A stretch of 64,000 bases of DNA from Glaciecola sp041380235 (GCF_041380235.1 NZ_JBGIYY010000024.1:1-64000); one strand, 5' to 3'; counted from the stretch's first letter, positions 17,757 through 26,690 are shown. A program made the numbers and translations. The notes: generated from the sequence alone by a model not told the origin.

Positions 17757-18275
17757 TTAAGTTGGTGCGTTTTGTTTTTGCTGTTTGAGGCGCGCCGTCA
17801 AGGCATTTAATACCACTGGATGACAAAACTCAGATACGTTACCGTTGTGCATCGCGACCTCTTTAACCAAGGTAGATGATATGAAAGAGTTTTCTTCAGA
17901 CGGTGTTAAAAACACACTTTCTAAGTCGGGGTTTAGGCGCCGATTCATATTCGCTAGCTGAAATTCATATTCAAAATCAGATACTGCACGTAGACCTCTG
18001 ATCAAAATATTCGAACCTTCTTGCCTGGCGTACTCCGCCAACAATCCAGTAAATCCTTTCACCGTTACATTCGGTAAATGCGCCGTCACTTTACTGATCA
18101 TATCGACACGTTCGGCGAGCGAAAACAAGGGCTGTTTACTTGGATTTGCTGCAATTGCCACAATCACCTGAGAGAACATATTGGCAGCGCGCTCAATTAA
18201 ATCTGCATGACCGTTTGTAATCGGATCGAAAGTACCGGGGTAAATCGCTTTGTTGTTTGCCGCGTTAAATGTCAT
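17757..18275 (-). CDS. coaD: Phosphopantetheine adenylyltransferase
   Basis: The product (172 residues) catalyses the penultimate step of CoA synthesis, ATP plus 4'-phosphopantetheine to dephospho-CoA. It has the nucleotidyltransferase signature YPGTFDPITNGH near the N-terminus, then RGLRAVSDFEYEFQLANMNRRL and ISSTLVKEVA (the ISSTxxR/K motif). I chose the ATG at 18275 over a TTG two codons upstream. It is convergent with mutM, as in many gammaproteobacteria. Confidence 0.96.
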   Translation of the reverse strand: MTFNAANNKAIYPGTFDPITNGHADLIERAANMFSQVIVAIAANPSKQPLFSLAERVDMISKVTAHLPNVTVKGFTGLLAEYARQEGSNILIRGLRAVSDFEYEFQLANMNRRLNPDLESVFLTPSEENSFISSTLVKEVAMHNGNVSEFCHPVVLNALTARLKQQKQNAPT

Positions 18276-18594
18276 TCTCAAAAAAGACCTTATGTTCGGT
18301 ACCTATTGGTGCCCGACACCATAACGAAGTTTAATGGTGATTTGCAAATTAAATCTAAAGCCACCCAAGCGCAAGATGAATAGCTTTATCGTGAATAAGC
18401 GCTAGCTTAGCCAACACCGGCGAATGACTCGGCCATAAAGTAAACCTAATCGAAAAAGCGAGGGTTTATTCGGGTAATCCTGATTAAAGGCCGCAATAAA
18501 AATAGTCCAAAGAGGTAAAATCCGTTATTATCACCTGCTAATTCAACGCATTGCGTTGTTAGTTTTTCAGCTTTTAGGTCTTAAGGTTATTCGT
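18276..18594. other. Divergent intergenic region coaD / Wzi-like gene
   Basis: About 320 bases without a gene. It must hold promoters for both flanking genes, but I see no clear -35/-10 pair. A short inverted repeat, GGTG...CACC, lies near 18310-18322. Nothing else stands out. Confidence 0.5.
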
Positions 18595-20052
18595 TTGAAA
18601 GTACTCATTGCTGCTGCTTTTTGTGTCCTTGCTATTTGTTCGTCAAAGGCAATAGGCTCGCCGTGGATCGGTACCCAAGACAAACAACTGCATTACGACG
18701 TGCAAACCCTCGCCGAATGGGGATACCTAAACTCTGCGGTTACTACTTACCCGATCCCGTGGAAAGGTATAGCTGAGCAAATAACGATGCTAAGTGGCGA
18801 AGGTATGGCGCCCATGCCAGCTCAGGCTCTAGCGCGCTTAAGTCATTACTTAGCAATCCAAAAGCGTCAAGAATATCGACAGTTCGCCACCTTGCAGGGT
18901 GCCACCGATGATGTGCGTTTTCGGAGTTTAGATGACGGCGCCGAAGAGACTGCTAAACTGACCTTGACCAGTGAATTTTACCACCAGCGTTGGTCTGGTC
19001 AGCTTGCGGTAAATTATGCCTCTGGTGGGCGAAGTAATTTCGATAACTCGTTTTTGGCATATCAATTTGGCGATTGGAATCTACGTGTTGGTTCTCTCGA
19101 TCAGTTTTGGGGACCGGGGCAGTCTTCAAGTTTAATACTCTCGAACAACACTCGCCCCTTGAAGTCCCTCGCATTTTCTCGCTCAGTGACCACCGAATCA
19201 AATAGCCCAATGCTTGCATGGATAGGCCCATGGTACTTCACGACGCAATTAGGGCAGATGGAAGAAGACCGAGCGGTGCCAGATACCAATCTGTTTATTT
19301 CTCGCTTTACTATGCGTCCGTTTAAGGGCTTTGAGTTTGGCTTGTCATGGTCTGCAATGTGGGGCGGTGAAGGGCAAGATGGCAACATCGGCGATTTTTG
19401 GGATGTGCTCACACTGCAAAGTGAATGTGTTGGCCGGCCTTCTTGCACAGACGAACAGCGCAATCAACTCGGGAATCATCTAGCTGGATTTGATTTCACT
19501 TATACTTTTAATCTGTTGTCGCGCCCTATGACTATCTACGCGCAGCGTATCGGTGAAGATTCACAAAATACCTACACCATTACCGATAACGCCAAGCTAA
19601 TCGGTTTCTCAACCTATATAGATTCGACAAAAGTTTTTATTGAGACCAGTGACACTGGTATTGCTTGTGGCTCAGATAATAGCACCGTGAATAATTGTTT
19701 TTACGAAGACGCTTTGTATACTAGTGGTTATCGTATGTATAACCGTAGCATGGGCAGTACATTTGATTCAGATGCGAAACAAATTACATTAGGAGCAAAT
19801 ATTCGCTTTGACGACGGCGCGATTGCCGAGATGTATATACGCTCTGCCGAACTAAACCCCGATGGTCAGCTTCCTCCCCCGGTATTGACTGGCGCCGCAT
19901 CTGAGGATGTACTTGAATTATCCGGCTTTTATCAACGACCCTATGGGAATTGGTTGCTCAAAGCCGGTGGCAGTATTGCAAATCGAGAGTTTGACGTTCG
20001 TGATGATGAAGTCGATGCGCTACTGTATTTAAAAGCACAGTACGCATTTTAA
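18595..20052 (+). CDS. Capsule assembly Wzi-family outer-membrane beta-barrel protein
   Basis: The product is about 485 residues: a signal peptide (KVLIAAAFCVLAICSSKAIGS) followed by a predicted outer-membrane beta barrel. The pattern of WNLRVGSLDQFWGPGQSSSLILSNN, ARLSHYLAIQKR and a terminal ALLYLKAQYAF (final Phe) fits the Wzi/capsule assembly family. In E. coli the relative Wzi is an outer-membrane lectin that holds group 1 capsule. The substrate here is unknown. I place the start at a TTG (18595) just before the signal peptide, with AAGG upstream. Another TTG 13 codons earlier is also possible. It is convergent with kdkA, 13 bases away, which fits an envelope-polysaccharide theme. Confidence 0.8.
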   Translation: MKVLIAAAFCVLAICSSKAIGSPWIGTQDKQLHYDVQTLAEWGYLNSAVTTYPIPWKGIAEQITMLSGEGMAPMPAQALARLSHYLAIQKRQEYRQFATLQGATDDVRFRSLDDGAEETAKLTLTSEFYHQRWSGQLAVNYASGGRSNFDNSFLAYQFGDWNLRVGSLDQFWGPGQSSSLILSNNTRPLKSLAFSRSVTTESNSPMLAWIGPWYFTTQLGQMEEDRAVPDTNLFISRFTMRPFKGFEFGLSWSAMWGGEGQDGNIGDFWDVLTLQSECVGRPSCTDEQRNQLGNHLAGFDFTYTFNLLSRPMTIYAQRIGEDSQNTYTITDNAKLIGFSTYIDSTKVFIETSDTGIACGSDNSTVNNCFYEDALYTSGYRMYNRSMGSTFDSDAKQITLGANIRFDDGAIAEMYIRSAELNPDGQLPPPVLTGAASEDVLELSGFYQRPYGNWLLKAGGSIANREFDVRDDEVDALLYLKAQYAF

Positions 20053-20065
20053 GCAAAATTACCGT

Positions 20066-20791
20066 TTACGGAATGATTTCAGCATATCCAGCCAGCACCG
20101 ACTCCCAGTTTGATTGCACAAAATGATAGGGTGTAAATTTGCCGCTTTGCTTGATTAAAGAGCGATAAAAACGCGCTAGATTAGCCGACTGCCAATTCCC
20201 AATATCTTGCTTTTTGCACTTATCAAAATCGATGATGACCACTTCACTGCCTTTGCGCACCAGAATGTTTTTCACATTAATGTCGTCATGGCGAATATTT
20301 AATTGATGCAAACGTCCTAATGCCCTGCCAATCTCCATCCACAGGCTGTCGTCAATCTCGTGAAGTTTGAGCATTTCGTGGAGTTCTTGTGAATCGCTTA
20401 CTGCTTCGGTAATAATGTCAGCGCGATAGAACATGCCTTTACGCGAAATTCTGGCCGCCACCGGTTTTGGTGCGCCGATATTGTGAAGCTGCAAGTAATC
20501 TAAAATTTCGAGCTCTTGGAAACCTCGCGTTTTGTATATGCCGGTGTATAAAAAGCGATCTTTATTGGCTTTTGCATATAAGCCCCCGCGGCAATAATGC
20601 CTCAATACTAAGGTTTTATCGCGATGGGTAAAAAAGTACACGGTATCGCGTCCTTCGGCAGTTTGGGTAATGGCTTTTTTACCTTCAAGATAATCCACAT
20701 CGAAGTGTTTTAGACCGAGGTTTAAGCGTTGTCCTAAGTCACTGCGCAATAAACTCACCTGATTAGGTGCGGTTTGTACGTCAATACTCAT
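20066..20791 (-). CDS. kdkA: 3-deoxy-D-manno-octulosonic acid (Kdo) kinase
   Basis: The 241-residue protein phosphorylates Kdo of the lipopolysaccharide inner core on the cytoplasmic face, as is known for KdkA in Haemophilus and Vibrio-type LPS with a single Kdo. It has a small kinase fold. The N-terminal RDTVYFFTHRDKTLVLRHYCRGGL holds the nucleotide-binding Lys/Arg region, the catalytic loop reads HDDINVKNILV, and the metal-binding motif reads VIIDFDKCK. The length fits the family (about 240). Confidence 0.93.
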   Translation of the reverse strand: MSIDVQTAPNQVSLLRSDLGQRLNLGLKHFDVDYLEGKKAITQTAEGRDTVYFFTHRDKTLVLRHYCRGGLYAKANKDRFLYTGIYKTRGFQELEILDYLQLHNIGAPKPVAARISRKGMFYRADIITEAVSDSQELHEMLKLHEIDDSLWMEIGRALGRLHQLNIRHDDINVKNILVRKGSEVVIIDFDKCKKQDIGNWQSANLARFYRSLIKQSGKFTPYHFVQSNWESVLAGYAEIIP

Positions 20792-21030
20792 TGCTGAAAG
20801 TCCTGCTTGTAAACATTTATTGTTATTTTATGGTCGAGTAAGATAGCAAAAAATCAGACTCCGCGCTCGCTAGAATAATGCATATCATGTGTTAAACGTA
20901 TTACTTACGAGCCACTAATTTTTCTTCAACAGCGTTAATTTATACTTCGATGGGCTCAACTGCGGTATAAGGTGTCAATCTTTTCACGTAAAGCAAGCGC
21001 GCCTTCTTAAAACTATTTTATGACAAACAT
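20792..21030. other. Divergent intergenic region kdkA / kbl
   Basis: The region is AT-rich and gene-free. The kbl promoter listed next lies at its right edge. I see no other recognisable site. Confidence 0.5.
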
Positions 21031-21058
21031 TTGCAGCTAGGCATTTGTTCGTTAGAAT
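21031..21058 (+). promoter_or_regulatory. Sigma70 promoter of kbl-tdh
   Basis: TTGCAG (21031-21036) and TAGAAT (21053-21058) are spaced by 16 bases, 33 bases before the kbl start codon. Read by eye. Confidence 0.5.
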
Positions 21059-21091
21059 CCACCACATATTTTCCTTATAAGGATGCACAGC

Positions 21092-22288
21092 ATGTCGCAA
21101 GCATTTGTTGACCACCTCAACGCTCAGTTAGAAGAAACCCGAGAGCAGGGCTTATATAAGACAGAACGCGTGATCACTTCTCAACAGTTTTCCAACATTG
21201 AGGTAGAGTCAGGCCAGCAAGTACTCAATTTTTGCGCAAACAACTATTTGGGTTTGGCCAATCACCCAAGTTTGATCGCAGCGGCGAAAGACGGACTAGA
21301 CAGCCACGGTTTTGGCGTCGCTTCAGTGCGCTTTATTTGCGGCACCCAAGATATCCATAAACAGCTCGAAAAGAAGATCAGTGGCTTTTTGGGTATGGAT
21401 GAAACAATTTTATATCCCTCATGCTTTGATGCTAATGGCGGTTTATTTGAAACCATTTTATCTGCCGAGGATGCAGTGATTTCCGATTCGCTTAACCATG
21501 CCAGTATTATTGATGGTGTGCGCTTATCAAAAGCCAAACGCTATCGCTACGACAGCAATAATATGCAGGCTCTTGAAGAGCAGTTAAAACAAGCCTGCGC
21601 TGACGGTGCGCGCTTTAAGCTTATTGCCACTGACGGTGTATTTTCAATGGACGGTGTCATTGCTAACTTAAAAGGCGTATGTGACTTAGCCGACAAGTAT
21701 GATGCTATGGTAATGGTCGATGACTGCCACGCTACTGGCTTTGTGGGTAAATTGGGTAAGGGCTCTCATGAGTACTGTGATGTAATGGGTCGAGTGGATA
21801 TTATTACTGGTACCTTGGGTAAGGCTTTAGGCGGCGCGTCGGGTGGTTTTACTTCAGGTAAAAAAGCGGTTATCGACTGGCTACGTCAACGTTCACGTCC
21901 ATATTTATTTTCGAACTCTGTGGCGCCACCGATTGTGGCTGCATCGCTAAAAGTATTTGAGATGATGGAGCAGGGTCAAGACTTACGCGATAAGCTCAAA
22001 GCAAATGCTATGCATTTTCGAACGCGTATGGAAGATGCCGGTTTTACTCTGTCGGGCAAAGACCATGCGATCATCCCTGTAATGTTAGGTGATGCAAAAA
22101 TTGCCAGCGCAATGGCTGATAAAATGCTTGAAAAAGGCATATATGTAGTGGGTTTCTCCTTTCCGGTCGTGCCTAAAGGCAAGGCGAGAATTCGTACGCA
22201 GATGTCTGCAGCGCATTCTATTGCGCAAATTGACACCGCGGTAGAAGCATTTATTGAGGTGGGTCGTGAAATGGGAGTAATTGCATGA
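21092..22288 (+). CDS. kbl: Glycine C-acetyltransferase (2-amino-3-ketobutyrate CoA ligase)
   Basis: The 398-residue PLP enzyme cleaves 2-amino-3-oxobutyrate with CoA to glycine and acetyl-CoA, the second step of threonine catabolism. Recognisable blocks are NFCANNYLGLANHP, FGVASVRFICGTQDIHKQLE, VDDCHATGFVG and the PLP lysine in ITGTLGKALGGASGG. I chose MSQAFVDHLNAQLEE at 21092, which gives exactly the E. coli Kbl length. A start three codons upstream is also open. The stop overlaps the tdh start (ATGA), so the pair is translationally coupled. Confidence 0.97.
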   Translation: MSQAFVDHLNAQLEETREQGLYKTERVITSQQFSNIEVESGQQVLNFCANNYLGLANHPSLIAAAKDGLDSHGFGVASVRFICGTQDIHKQLEKKISGFLGMDETILYPSCFDANGGLFETILSAEDAVISDSLNHASIIDGVRLSKAKRYRYDSNNMQALEEQLKQACADGARFKLIATDGVFSMDGVIANLKGVCDLADKYDAMVMVDDCHATGFVGKLGKGSHEYCDVMGRVDIITGTLGKALGGASGGFTSGKKAVIDWLRQRSRPYLFSNSVAPPIVAASLKVFEMMEQGQDLRDKLKANAMHFRTRMEDAGFTLSGKDHAIIPVMLGDAKIASAMADKMLEKGIYVVGFSFPVVPKGKARIRTQMSAAHSIAQIDTAVEAFIEVGREMGVIA

Positions 22289-23313
22289 AAACTTTAGCAA
22301 AACAAGAGCGTCAGCCTGGGATTTGGATGGTTGATAACCCCCTACCTGAAATGGGCCCTAACGATCTTATGATCAAAATTCGTAAGACTGCGATTTGCGG
22401 CACCGATATGCACATCTACAATTGGGATGAATGGTCGCAAAACACCATTCCCGTGCCCATGGTAGTTGGCCATGAATATGTAGGTCAAGTCGTTGAAATT
22501 GGCAGTGAAGTGGCCGGTTTTAAAATTGGCGATAGAGTCAGCGGTGAAGGCCACATAACCTGCGGGCACTGTCGAAACTGTCGCGCTGGACGCCGTCATT
22601 TGTGCCGCAATACAACCGGTGTTGGCGTCAATCGTCAGGGTGCGTTTGCTGAGTTTTTGGTGATACCGGCATTTAACGCGTTTAAAATCCCTGCCAATAT
22701 CAGCGATGACATGGCTGCTATTTTTGACCCCTTTGGCAACGCGGTGCACACCGCCCTGTCGTTTGACTTGGTAGGTGAAGATGTATTGGTTACTGGTGCA
22801 GGGCCAATCGGCATTATGGCGGCAGCGGTTGCAAGGCATGTAGGCGCTCGGCACGTGGTGATCACCGACGTCAATGAATACCGCTTGGATTTGGCCAGAA
22901 AGATGGGTGTGACGCGGGCTGTAAACGTTAACTCTGAAAACTTAAAAGATGTTATGGACAGCCTTGGTATGACCGAAGGTTTTGACGTGGCGCTTGAAAT
23001 GTCGGGTGTTCCCTCAGCTTTCAGAGACATGCTCGACAAAATGAATCATGGCGGCAAAGTTGCCATGTTGGGCATTCCGCCAAGGGATGTATCTATAGAT
23101 TGGAATAAAGTGATTTTCAAAGGGCTAACAATTAAGGGTATCTACGGGCGGGAAATGTTCGAAACATGGTATAAGATGGTTAGTTTGTTGCAAAGTGGCT
23201 TGGATTTGAGTCCAATCATTACTCATCAAATGCCGGTGGATGACTTTCAAAAAGGATTTGAAATAATGGGTTCAGGCCAGTCGGGTAAAGTATTGCTAAA
23301 TTGGGCGAGCTAA
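22285..23313 (+). CDS. tdh: L-threonine 3-dehydrogenase
   Basis: The 342-residue zinc-dependent medium-chain dehydrogenase oxidises threonine to 2-amino-3-oxobutyrate, the substrate of Kbl. The catalytic zinc site is seen in AICGTDMHIYNWDEW and GHEYVGQVVE. The structural zinc lobe is CGHCRNCRAGRRHLC, and the NAD-binding glycine motif is VTGAGPIGIMAAAVA. It is the second gene of the operon with a 4-base overlap. A large stem-loop follows the stop. Confidence 0.97.
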   Translation: MKTLAKQERQPGIWMVDNPLPEMGPNDLMIKIRKTAICGTDMHIYNWDEWSQNTIPVPMVVGHEYVGQVVEIGSEVAGFKIGDRVSGEGHITCGHCRNCRAGRRHLCRNTTGVGVNRQGAFAEFLVIPAFNAFKIPANISDDMAAIFDPFGNAVHTALSFDLVGEDVLVTGAGPIGIMAAAVARHVGARHVVITDVNEYRLDLARKMGVTRAVNVNSENLKDVMDSLGMTEGFDVALEMSGVPSAFRDMLDKMNHGGKVAMLGIPPRDVSIDWNKVIFKGLTIKGIYGREMFETWYKMVSLLQSGLDLSPIITHQMPVDDFQKGFEIMGSGQSGKVLLNWAS

Positions 23314-23320
23314 ACAGTCT

Positions 23321-23369
23321 AAATCTGCCACAGCGTTCACACAATAGCATTGTCCGCGGTGGCAGATTT
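23321..23369. repeat. Long stem-loop between tdh and glpE
   Basis: AAATCTGCCAC (23321-23331) pairs perfectly with GTGGCAGATTT (23359-23369). The 27-base loop holds a second small hairpin, ACAAT-agc-ATTGT. The T tract after it is weak (TTTGTC). It may terminate kbl-tdh, or be an RNA structure partly insulating glpE. Confidence 0.75.
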
Positions 23370-23391
23370 GTCTCTAATCAATAGGAATATT

Positions 23392-23718
23392 ATGGAACAG
23401 TTTGGACACATTTCTGCTGAGCAAACGAAAGCCCGCTTAGACAACAACGAAATTAAAATTGTTGATATTCGCGACGAGCAGTCTTTCGCATTAGGCCACA
23501 TACCCGGCGCCTTTCATCTTACTAACGCCAGCATTCAGCAATTTATGCAAGACAATGACTTTAAGGTACCGGTAGTGGTTTGTTGTTACCACGGCATCAG
23601 TTCGCAGCAGGCAGCCCAGTATATGCTGCATCAGGGCTTTGAAGAGGTGTATAGCATGGACGGTGGCTTTGAAGCATGGCGAGGTGTTTACGAATTCAAC
23701 ACCGGCCAAGCGGAATAA
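23392..23718 (+). CDS. glpE: Thiosulfate sulfurtransferase GlpE (single-domain rhodanese)
   Basis: The 108-residue single rhodanese domain transfers sulfane sulfur from thiosulfate to acceptors such as cyanide or thioredoxin. Blocks are IKIVDIRDEQSFALGHIPGAFHL, the active-site cysteine loop CYHGISS (the second Cys of VCCYHG is catalytic by analogy with E. coli CYHGNSS), and VYSMDGGFEAW. The start MEQFGHISAEQ has AGGAAT upstream. It is followed after 5 bases by glpG, the conserved glpE-glpG pairing. Confidence 0.95.
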   Translation: MEQFGHISAEQTKARLDNNEIKIVDIRDEQSFALGHIPGAFHLTNASIQQFMQDNDFKVPVVVCCYHGISSQQAAQYMLHQGFEEVYSMDGGFEAWRGVYEFNTGQAE

Positions 23719-23723
23719 TTTGG

Positions 23724-24593
23724 GTGACCGATTTTATCCCATTTATTCGGTTTTCTCAGGAGCAGGGCGCGCAACTGCTTGCGGCTTACCTTAGAGGACA
23801 AGGCATAGCGTGTAAGGTTAATGCCGTTAAAGTTGAACAAGGAACCGCCTTTCAACTCGGCCTAGAAGATCAGAGTCAAAAAGATACGGCAATGAAAATT
23901 GCAGAGGAATTTTTGGCGGAGCCATCGGCCCCTAAATTTCAACAGGCGGCTTGGCAAACCGGTGAGGTATCGAGTAGCAAACAAAGCATGCTTGGCAAAG
24001 ACACCATGCCGAGCCTTCAAGACATTCTCAAAACGCCTTTTACAGTGGTGGTGCTGATCATTAGTGTAGCGGTGTATATCGGAAGCATGGCGGGTTACTT
24101 TGATTTTTTCAGAGGTCTTTTAAGCATTCAATACTTTGAGCAGATGTCACAGACTCATCAGTGGTGGCGACTATTTGGGCCGAACTTCCTTCACTTTTCA
24201 GTCACACACATTGTATTTAATCTGATTTGGTGGTGGATATTTGGCAGCCAGTTAGAGCGCGTATTTGGTAGCTTTTGGTTAATTGTGCTGTTTGTGGTCT
24301 CGAGCCTATTTGCAAACATTTCGCAACTGCTGGTTTCCGGCCCTAATTTTGGTGGTATGTCGGGTGTGGTTTATGCACTGTTTGGTTTTGTGTGGTGGAT
24401 TGGCTGGCTGCGCCCACGCTGGGGGATTAGTATTCCCAATGGTTTTGTCGTGTTCTTATTAATATGGTTGGCACTCGGTTATACCGATATTTTGTTTGTG
24501 GATATGGCTAATCAGGCGCACACCTTTGGGTTGATTTCTGGCTGTTTGTTAGCTTTTTGTTTGCATATTTTTGTGCCTAAAACCAAAACATAA
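23724..24593 (+). CDS. glpG: Rhomboid intramembrane serine protease GlpG
   Basis: The product of about 290 residues has the GlpG layout. A small N-terminal cytoplasmic domain (FSQEQGAQLLAAYLRGQGIACKV) is followed by six predicted membrane helices. HFSVTHIVFNLIWWWIFGSQLE is the helix-2 motif, GGMSGVVYALFG carries the catalytic Ser (GxSG), and the His of the dyad is in NQAHTFGLISG. I chose the GTG at 23724 as start, which gives the family length. An upstream frame overlapping glpE is not supported. It cleaves membrane proteins within the bilayer. Confidence 0.94.
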   Translation: MTDFIPFIRFSQEQGAQLLAAYLRGQGIACKVNAVKVEQGTAFQLGLEDQSQKDTAMKIAEEFLAEPSAPKFQQAAWQTGEVSSSKQSMLGKDTMPSLQDILKTPFTVVVLIISVAVYIGSMAGYFDFFRGLLSIQYFEQMSQTHQWWRLFGPNFLHFSVTHIVFNLIWWWIFGSQLERVFGSFWLIVLFVVSSLFANISQLLVSGPNFGGMSGVVYALFGFVWWIGWLRPRWGISIPNGFVVFLLIWLALGYTDILFVDMANQAHTFGLISGCLLAFCLHIFVPKTKT

Positions 24594-24600
24594 TCGTCAC

Positions 24601-24626
24601 AATAAGACAGCGGGCGCCGTCTTATT
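24601..24626. terminator. Bidirectional terminator-like hairpin between glpG and the FliL-like gene
   Basis: AATAAGAC (24601-24608) pairs with GTCTTATT (24619-24626). The GC-rich loop can pair further. Its A/T-rich outer ends allow use by both convergent genes. Confidence 0.7.
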
Positions 24627-24639
24627 GGCATAAGCAACT

Positions 24640-25086
24640 TTAGCCACCTTGGCGAAGATATTTAGTAAAGATAATATCTTTGACGGTCTCTTCGCCGGTT
24701 TCTTTGACCATAATGTCTCTAAAGCGCTTTAAAATAAGACGACGCATTTCTTCTCTGCCGGTGAGCGATCTGACTTTCTGCTCTGGCTGAGCGCCAATCA
24801 CTTCAATGGCAGTGGCTCTCAGCAAAGGCATGTGATGTTCTAAATCTGGGATCATAGAGGGCTGGTCGAGCATCATTTCAATCGTAATGCGCAAAAACCC
24901 TAAGCGCTCACTATTATCGCCAGCATAGTTAGTTACAATGTCGGGCTCTAAAGCAATGTAGGCAATACTCGGTGCGCCAGCTTCGCCACTTTGTGCATTG
25001 GCTGTTTTACTTAACACCAGCATAAATGCCAGTACAGTCATATATATTAAGCACCAGCGCTGTGCATTTTGCCAAGTATTCGCCAT
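24640..25086 (-). CDS. FliL-like flagellar basal-body-associated family protein
   Basis: The 148-residue protein has an N-terminal hydrophobic segment (CLIYMTVLAFMLVLSKTANA, a signal peptide or anchor). A FliL-type domain follows: APSIAYIALEPDIVTNYAGD...LGFLRITIEMML, then MPLLRATAIEVIGAQPEQKVRSLTGREEMRRLILKRFRDIM. True FliL sits in flagellar operons and tunes the stator. This copy is alone among metabolic genes and has a cleavable-looking leader, so it is better called a FliL-like paralogue. Its role is uncertain. Confidence 0.8.
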   Translation of the reverse strand: MANTWQNAQRWCLIYMTVLAFMLVLSKTANAQSGEAGAPSIAYIALEPDIVTNYAGDNSERLGFLRITIEMMLDQPSMIPDLEHHMPLLRATAIEVIGAQPEQKVRSLTGREEMRRLILKRFRDIMVKETGEETVKDIIFTKYLRQGG

Positions 25087-25197
25087 TGTTTTGAAATCCT
25101 CTGAGACAAATAACCATATTTTGCTATGTGATCATACGGTTGTGTTTTTCACTATGTTAGACTTAGGTTATCGGTAACTAATAAGAAATCTTCACCT

Positions 25198-25755
25198 TTG
25201 TTAGTCAAATCTATTTTCCCATTTGGGCTAGCGGTAAATTGGGCGCAAGCCCAACAATTTGAGCCACTAAGTGCCAATATGCAAAGCTGGCTCTTGAATA
25301 CCGGCTCGCTCACCGAACGTTTACAAGCCTTATGCACTGAGTTTACGCTTGAAGTGCTTGGACAGAGTCGACTGCCGTTGGAGCCTTCCGAAAAACAAGC
25401 CTTACCTAATCACCAAAGCCAAGAGTGGCAAATTAGAGAGGTCATCTTATATGGTGATGGCAAACCTTGGGTGTTTGCACGCTCGGTTTTGCCCGATCAT
25501 ATGTGTCAATCCACTTGGGCAAGCTTGGGCAATCAGCCTCTTGGGCAGCGCATTTTTAACGATCCGAACTTTATTCGCAGCGATTTTGAAATTGGTTACC
25601 TGCAGCAACATCCCCTTACTCACCAGAAGTTTCAAACGACAACATCGATGCCCCAGCGCTGGGCGCGTCGGTCGGTATTTAGCATTAACCAAGATACCCT
25701 TTTGGTAGCCGAGGCGTTTCTGCCAGATTGCCCCTGTTATGCGGACTTAAGATGA
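25198..25755 (+). CDS. ubiC: Chorismate lyase UbiC
   Basis: The product of about 185 residues removes pyruvate from chorismate to give 4-hydroxybenzoate, the first ubiquinone ring precursor. MQSWLLNTGSLTERLQALCTEFTLEVLGQ, WQIREVILYGDGKPWVFARSVLP, and LGNQPLGQRIFNDP are the conserved blocks, with the active-site Arg/Glu around VREV/ARSV. No in-frame ATG precedes the conserved region, so I use the TTG at 25198 with low certainty about the exact start. Its stop overlaps the ubiA start (ATGA). Confidence 0.88.
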   Translation: MLVKSIFPFGLAVNWAQAQQFEPLSANMQSWLLNTGSLTERLQALCTEFTLEVLGQSRLPLEPSEKQALPNHQSQEWQIREVILYGDGKPWVFARSVLPDHMCQSTWASLGNQPLGQRIFNDPNFIRSDFEIGYLQQHPLTHQKFQTTTSMPQRWARRSVFSINQDTLLVAEAFLPDCPCYADLR

Positions 25756-26618
25756 TTGCTCTGAGTTGGCAAAATCGACGAGCCTATTGGCAATTGATGC
25801 GCGCTGACAAGCCAATTGGGATTTATCTGTTGATGTGGCCCACTGTATGGGCGCTCCTGCTATCAGCCAATGGCCTACCTGATTGGCATATTACTATTGT
25901 GTTTTTAGCGGGTGTGGTGCTAATGCGCAGCGCTGGTTGCGTGATCAACGACTATGCGGACCGACATGTTGATGGCGCTGTGACGCGCACTCAGCAACGC
26001 CCGCTTGCCTCTGGCGAGGCAACTGAGCAAGAAGCCAAACAGTTGTTCGCCGTGCTGATCATATTAGCCTTTTTACTGGTGCTCACTTTAAACTGGCAAA
26101 CTATTGCGCTATCTGTTGTCGCGCTGCTATTGGCCGCAGTTTATCCCTTTATGAAACGCTATACTCACTTGCCTCAAGTGGTGCTAGGCGCGGCTTTTAG
26201 CTGGTCCATGCCAATGGCAGCAATGGCCATTCTTGAGCACATTCCGGCTTGGATATGGGTACTTTATGCCGCCAATCTGTGTTGGACCGTTGCCTACGAT
26301 ACCCAATATGCGATGGTTGATCGTCAAGATGATCTGCAGGTGGGTATAAAATCTACCGCCATCTTGTTCGGAAAATACGACCTGACCGCTATTGCGCTGC
26401 TGCAAGGGGCCGCGGTTATAATGCTGTGCTATGTATTTCATCATCTCAACCTAAGTTTATTTGCTTACTTAGGCGTCAACGTTGCCGTTGTGTTATTTGC
26501 TTTGCAATATACAAAGACTAAAGATCGCGACGAAGCCGCATGCTTTACAGCATTTTTAAATAATCATTGGGTGGGATTAGCGGTTGCCCTGGGTATATTC
26601 GCGGGGCTATGGCTATAA
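25752..26618 (+). CDS. ubiA: 4-hydroxybenzoate octaprenyltransferase UbiA
   Basis: The 288-residue integral membrane prenyltransferase attaches the polyprenyl tail to 4-hydroxybenzoate in ubiquinone synthesis. There are about eight hydrophobic helices. The first Asp-rich motif is NDYADRHVDGAVTRTQQRPLASG and the second YDTQYAMVDRQDD, both metal-diphosphate binding. It starts at ATG 25752 inside the ubiC stop, so it is coupled to ubiC, the common gammaproteobacterial arrangement. Confidence 0.96.
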   Translation: MIALSWQNRRAYWQLMRADKPIGIYLLMWPTVWALLLSANGLPDWHITIVFLAGVVLMRSAGCVINDYADRHVDGAVTRTQQRPLASGEATEQEAKQLFAVLIILAFLLVLTLNWQTIALSVVALLLAAVYPFMKRYTHLPQVVLGAAFSWSMPMAAMAILEHIPAWIWVLYAANLCWTVAYDTQYAMVDRQDDLQVGIKSTAILFGKYDLTAIALLQGAAVIMLCYVFHHLNLSLFAYLGVNVAVVLFALQYTKTKDRDEAACFTAFLNNHWVGLAVALGIFAGLWL

Positions 26619-26646
26619 GGGAGTGGGGATGTAACCTACCTAATTT

Positions 26647-26667
26647 ACAGCCCTAAAATAGGGCTGT
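26647..26667. terminator. Hairpin between ubiA and ubiK
   Basis: ACAGCCCTA (26647-26655), loop AAA, TAGGGCTGT (26659-26667) form a perfect 9-bp stem between two convergent genes. The T tract is poor, but the stem is strong and it is probably a shared terminator. Confidence 0.75.
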
Positions 26668-26690
26668 TCGCTGTCTGCTGAGCAACACTA

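Noticed and set aside
22342..23039. Long antisense frames (170 and 134 codons) opposite tdh
   Set aside because: They lie wholly inside tdh on the other strand, have no ribosome binding site and no recognisable domain. They are shadows of a GC-balanced real gene.
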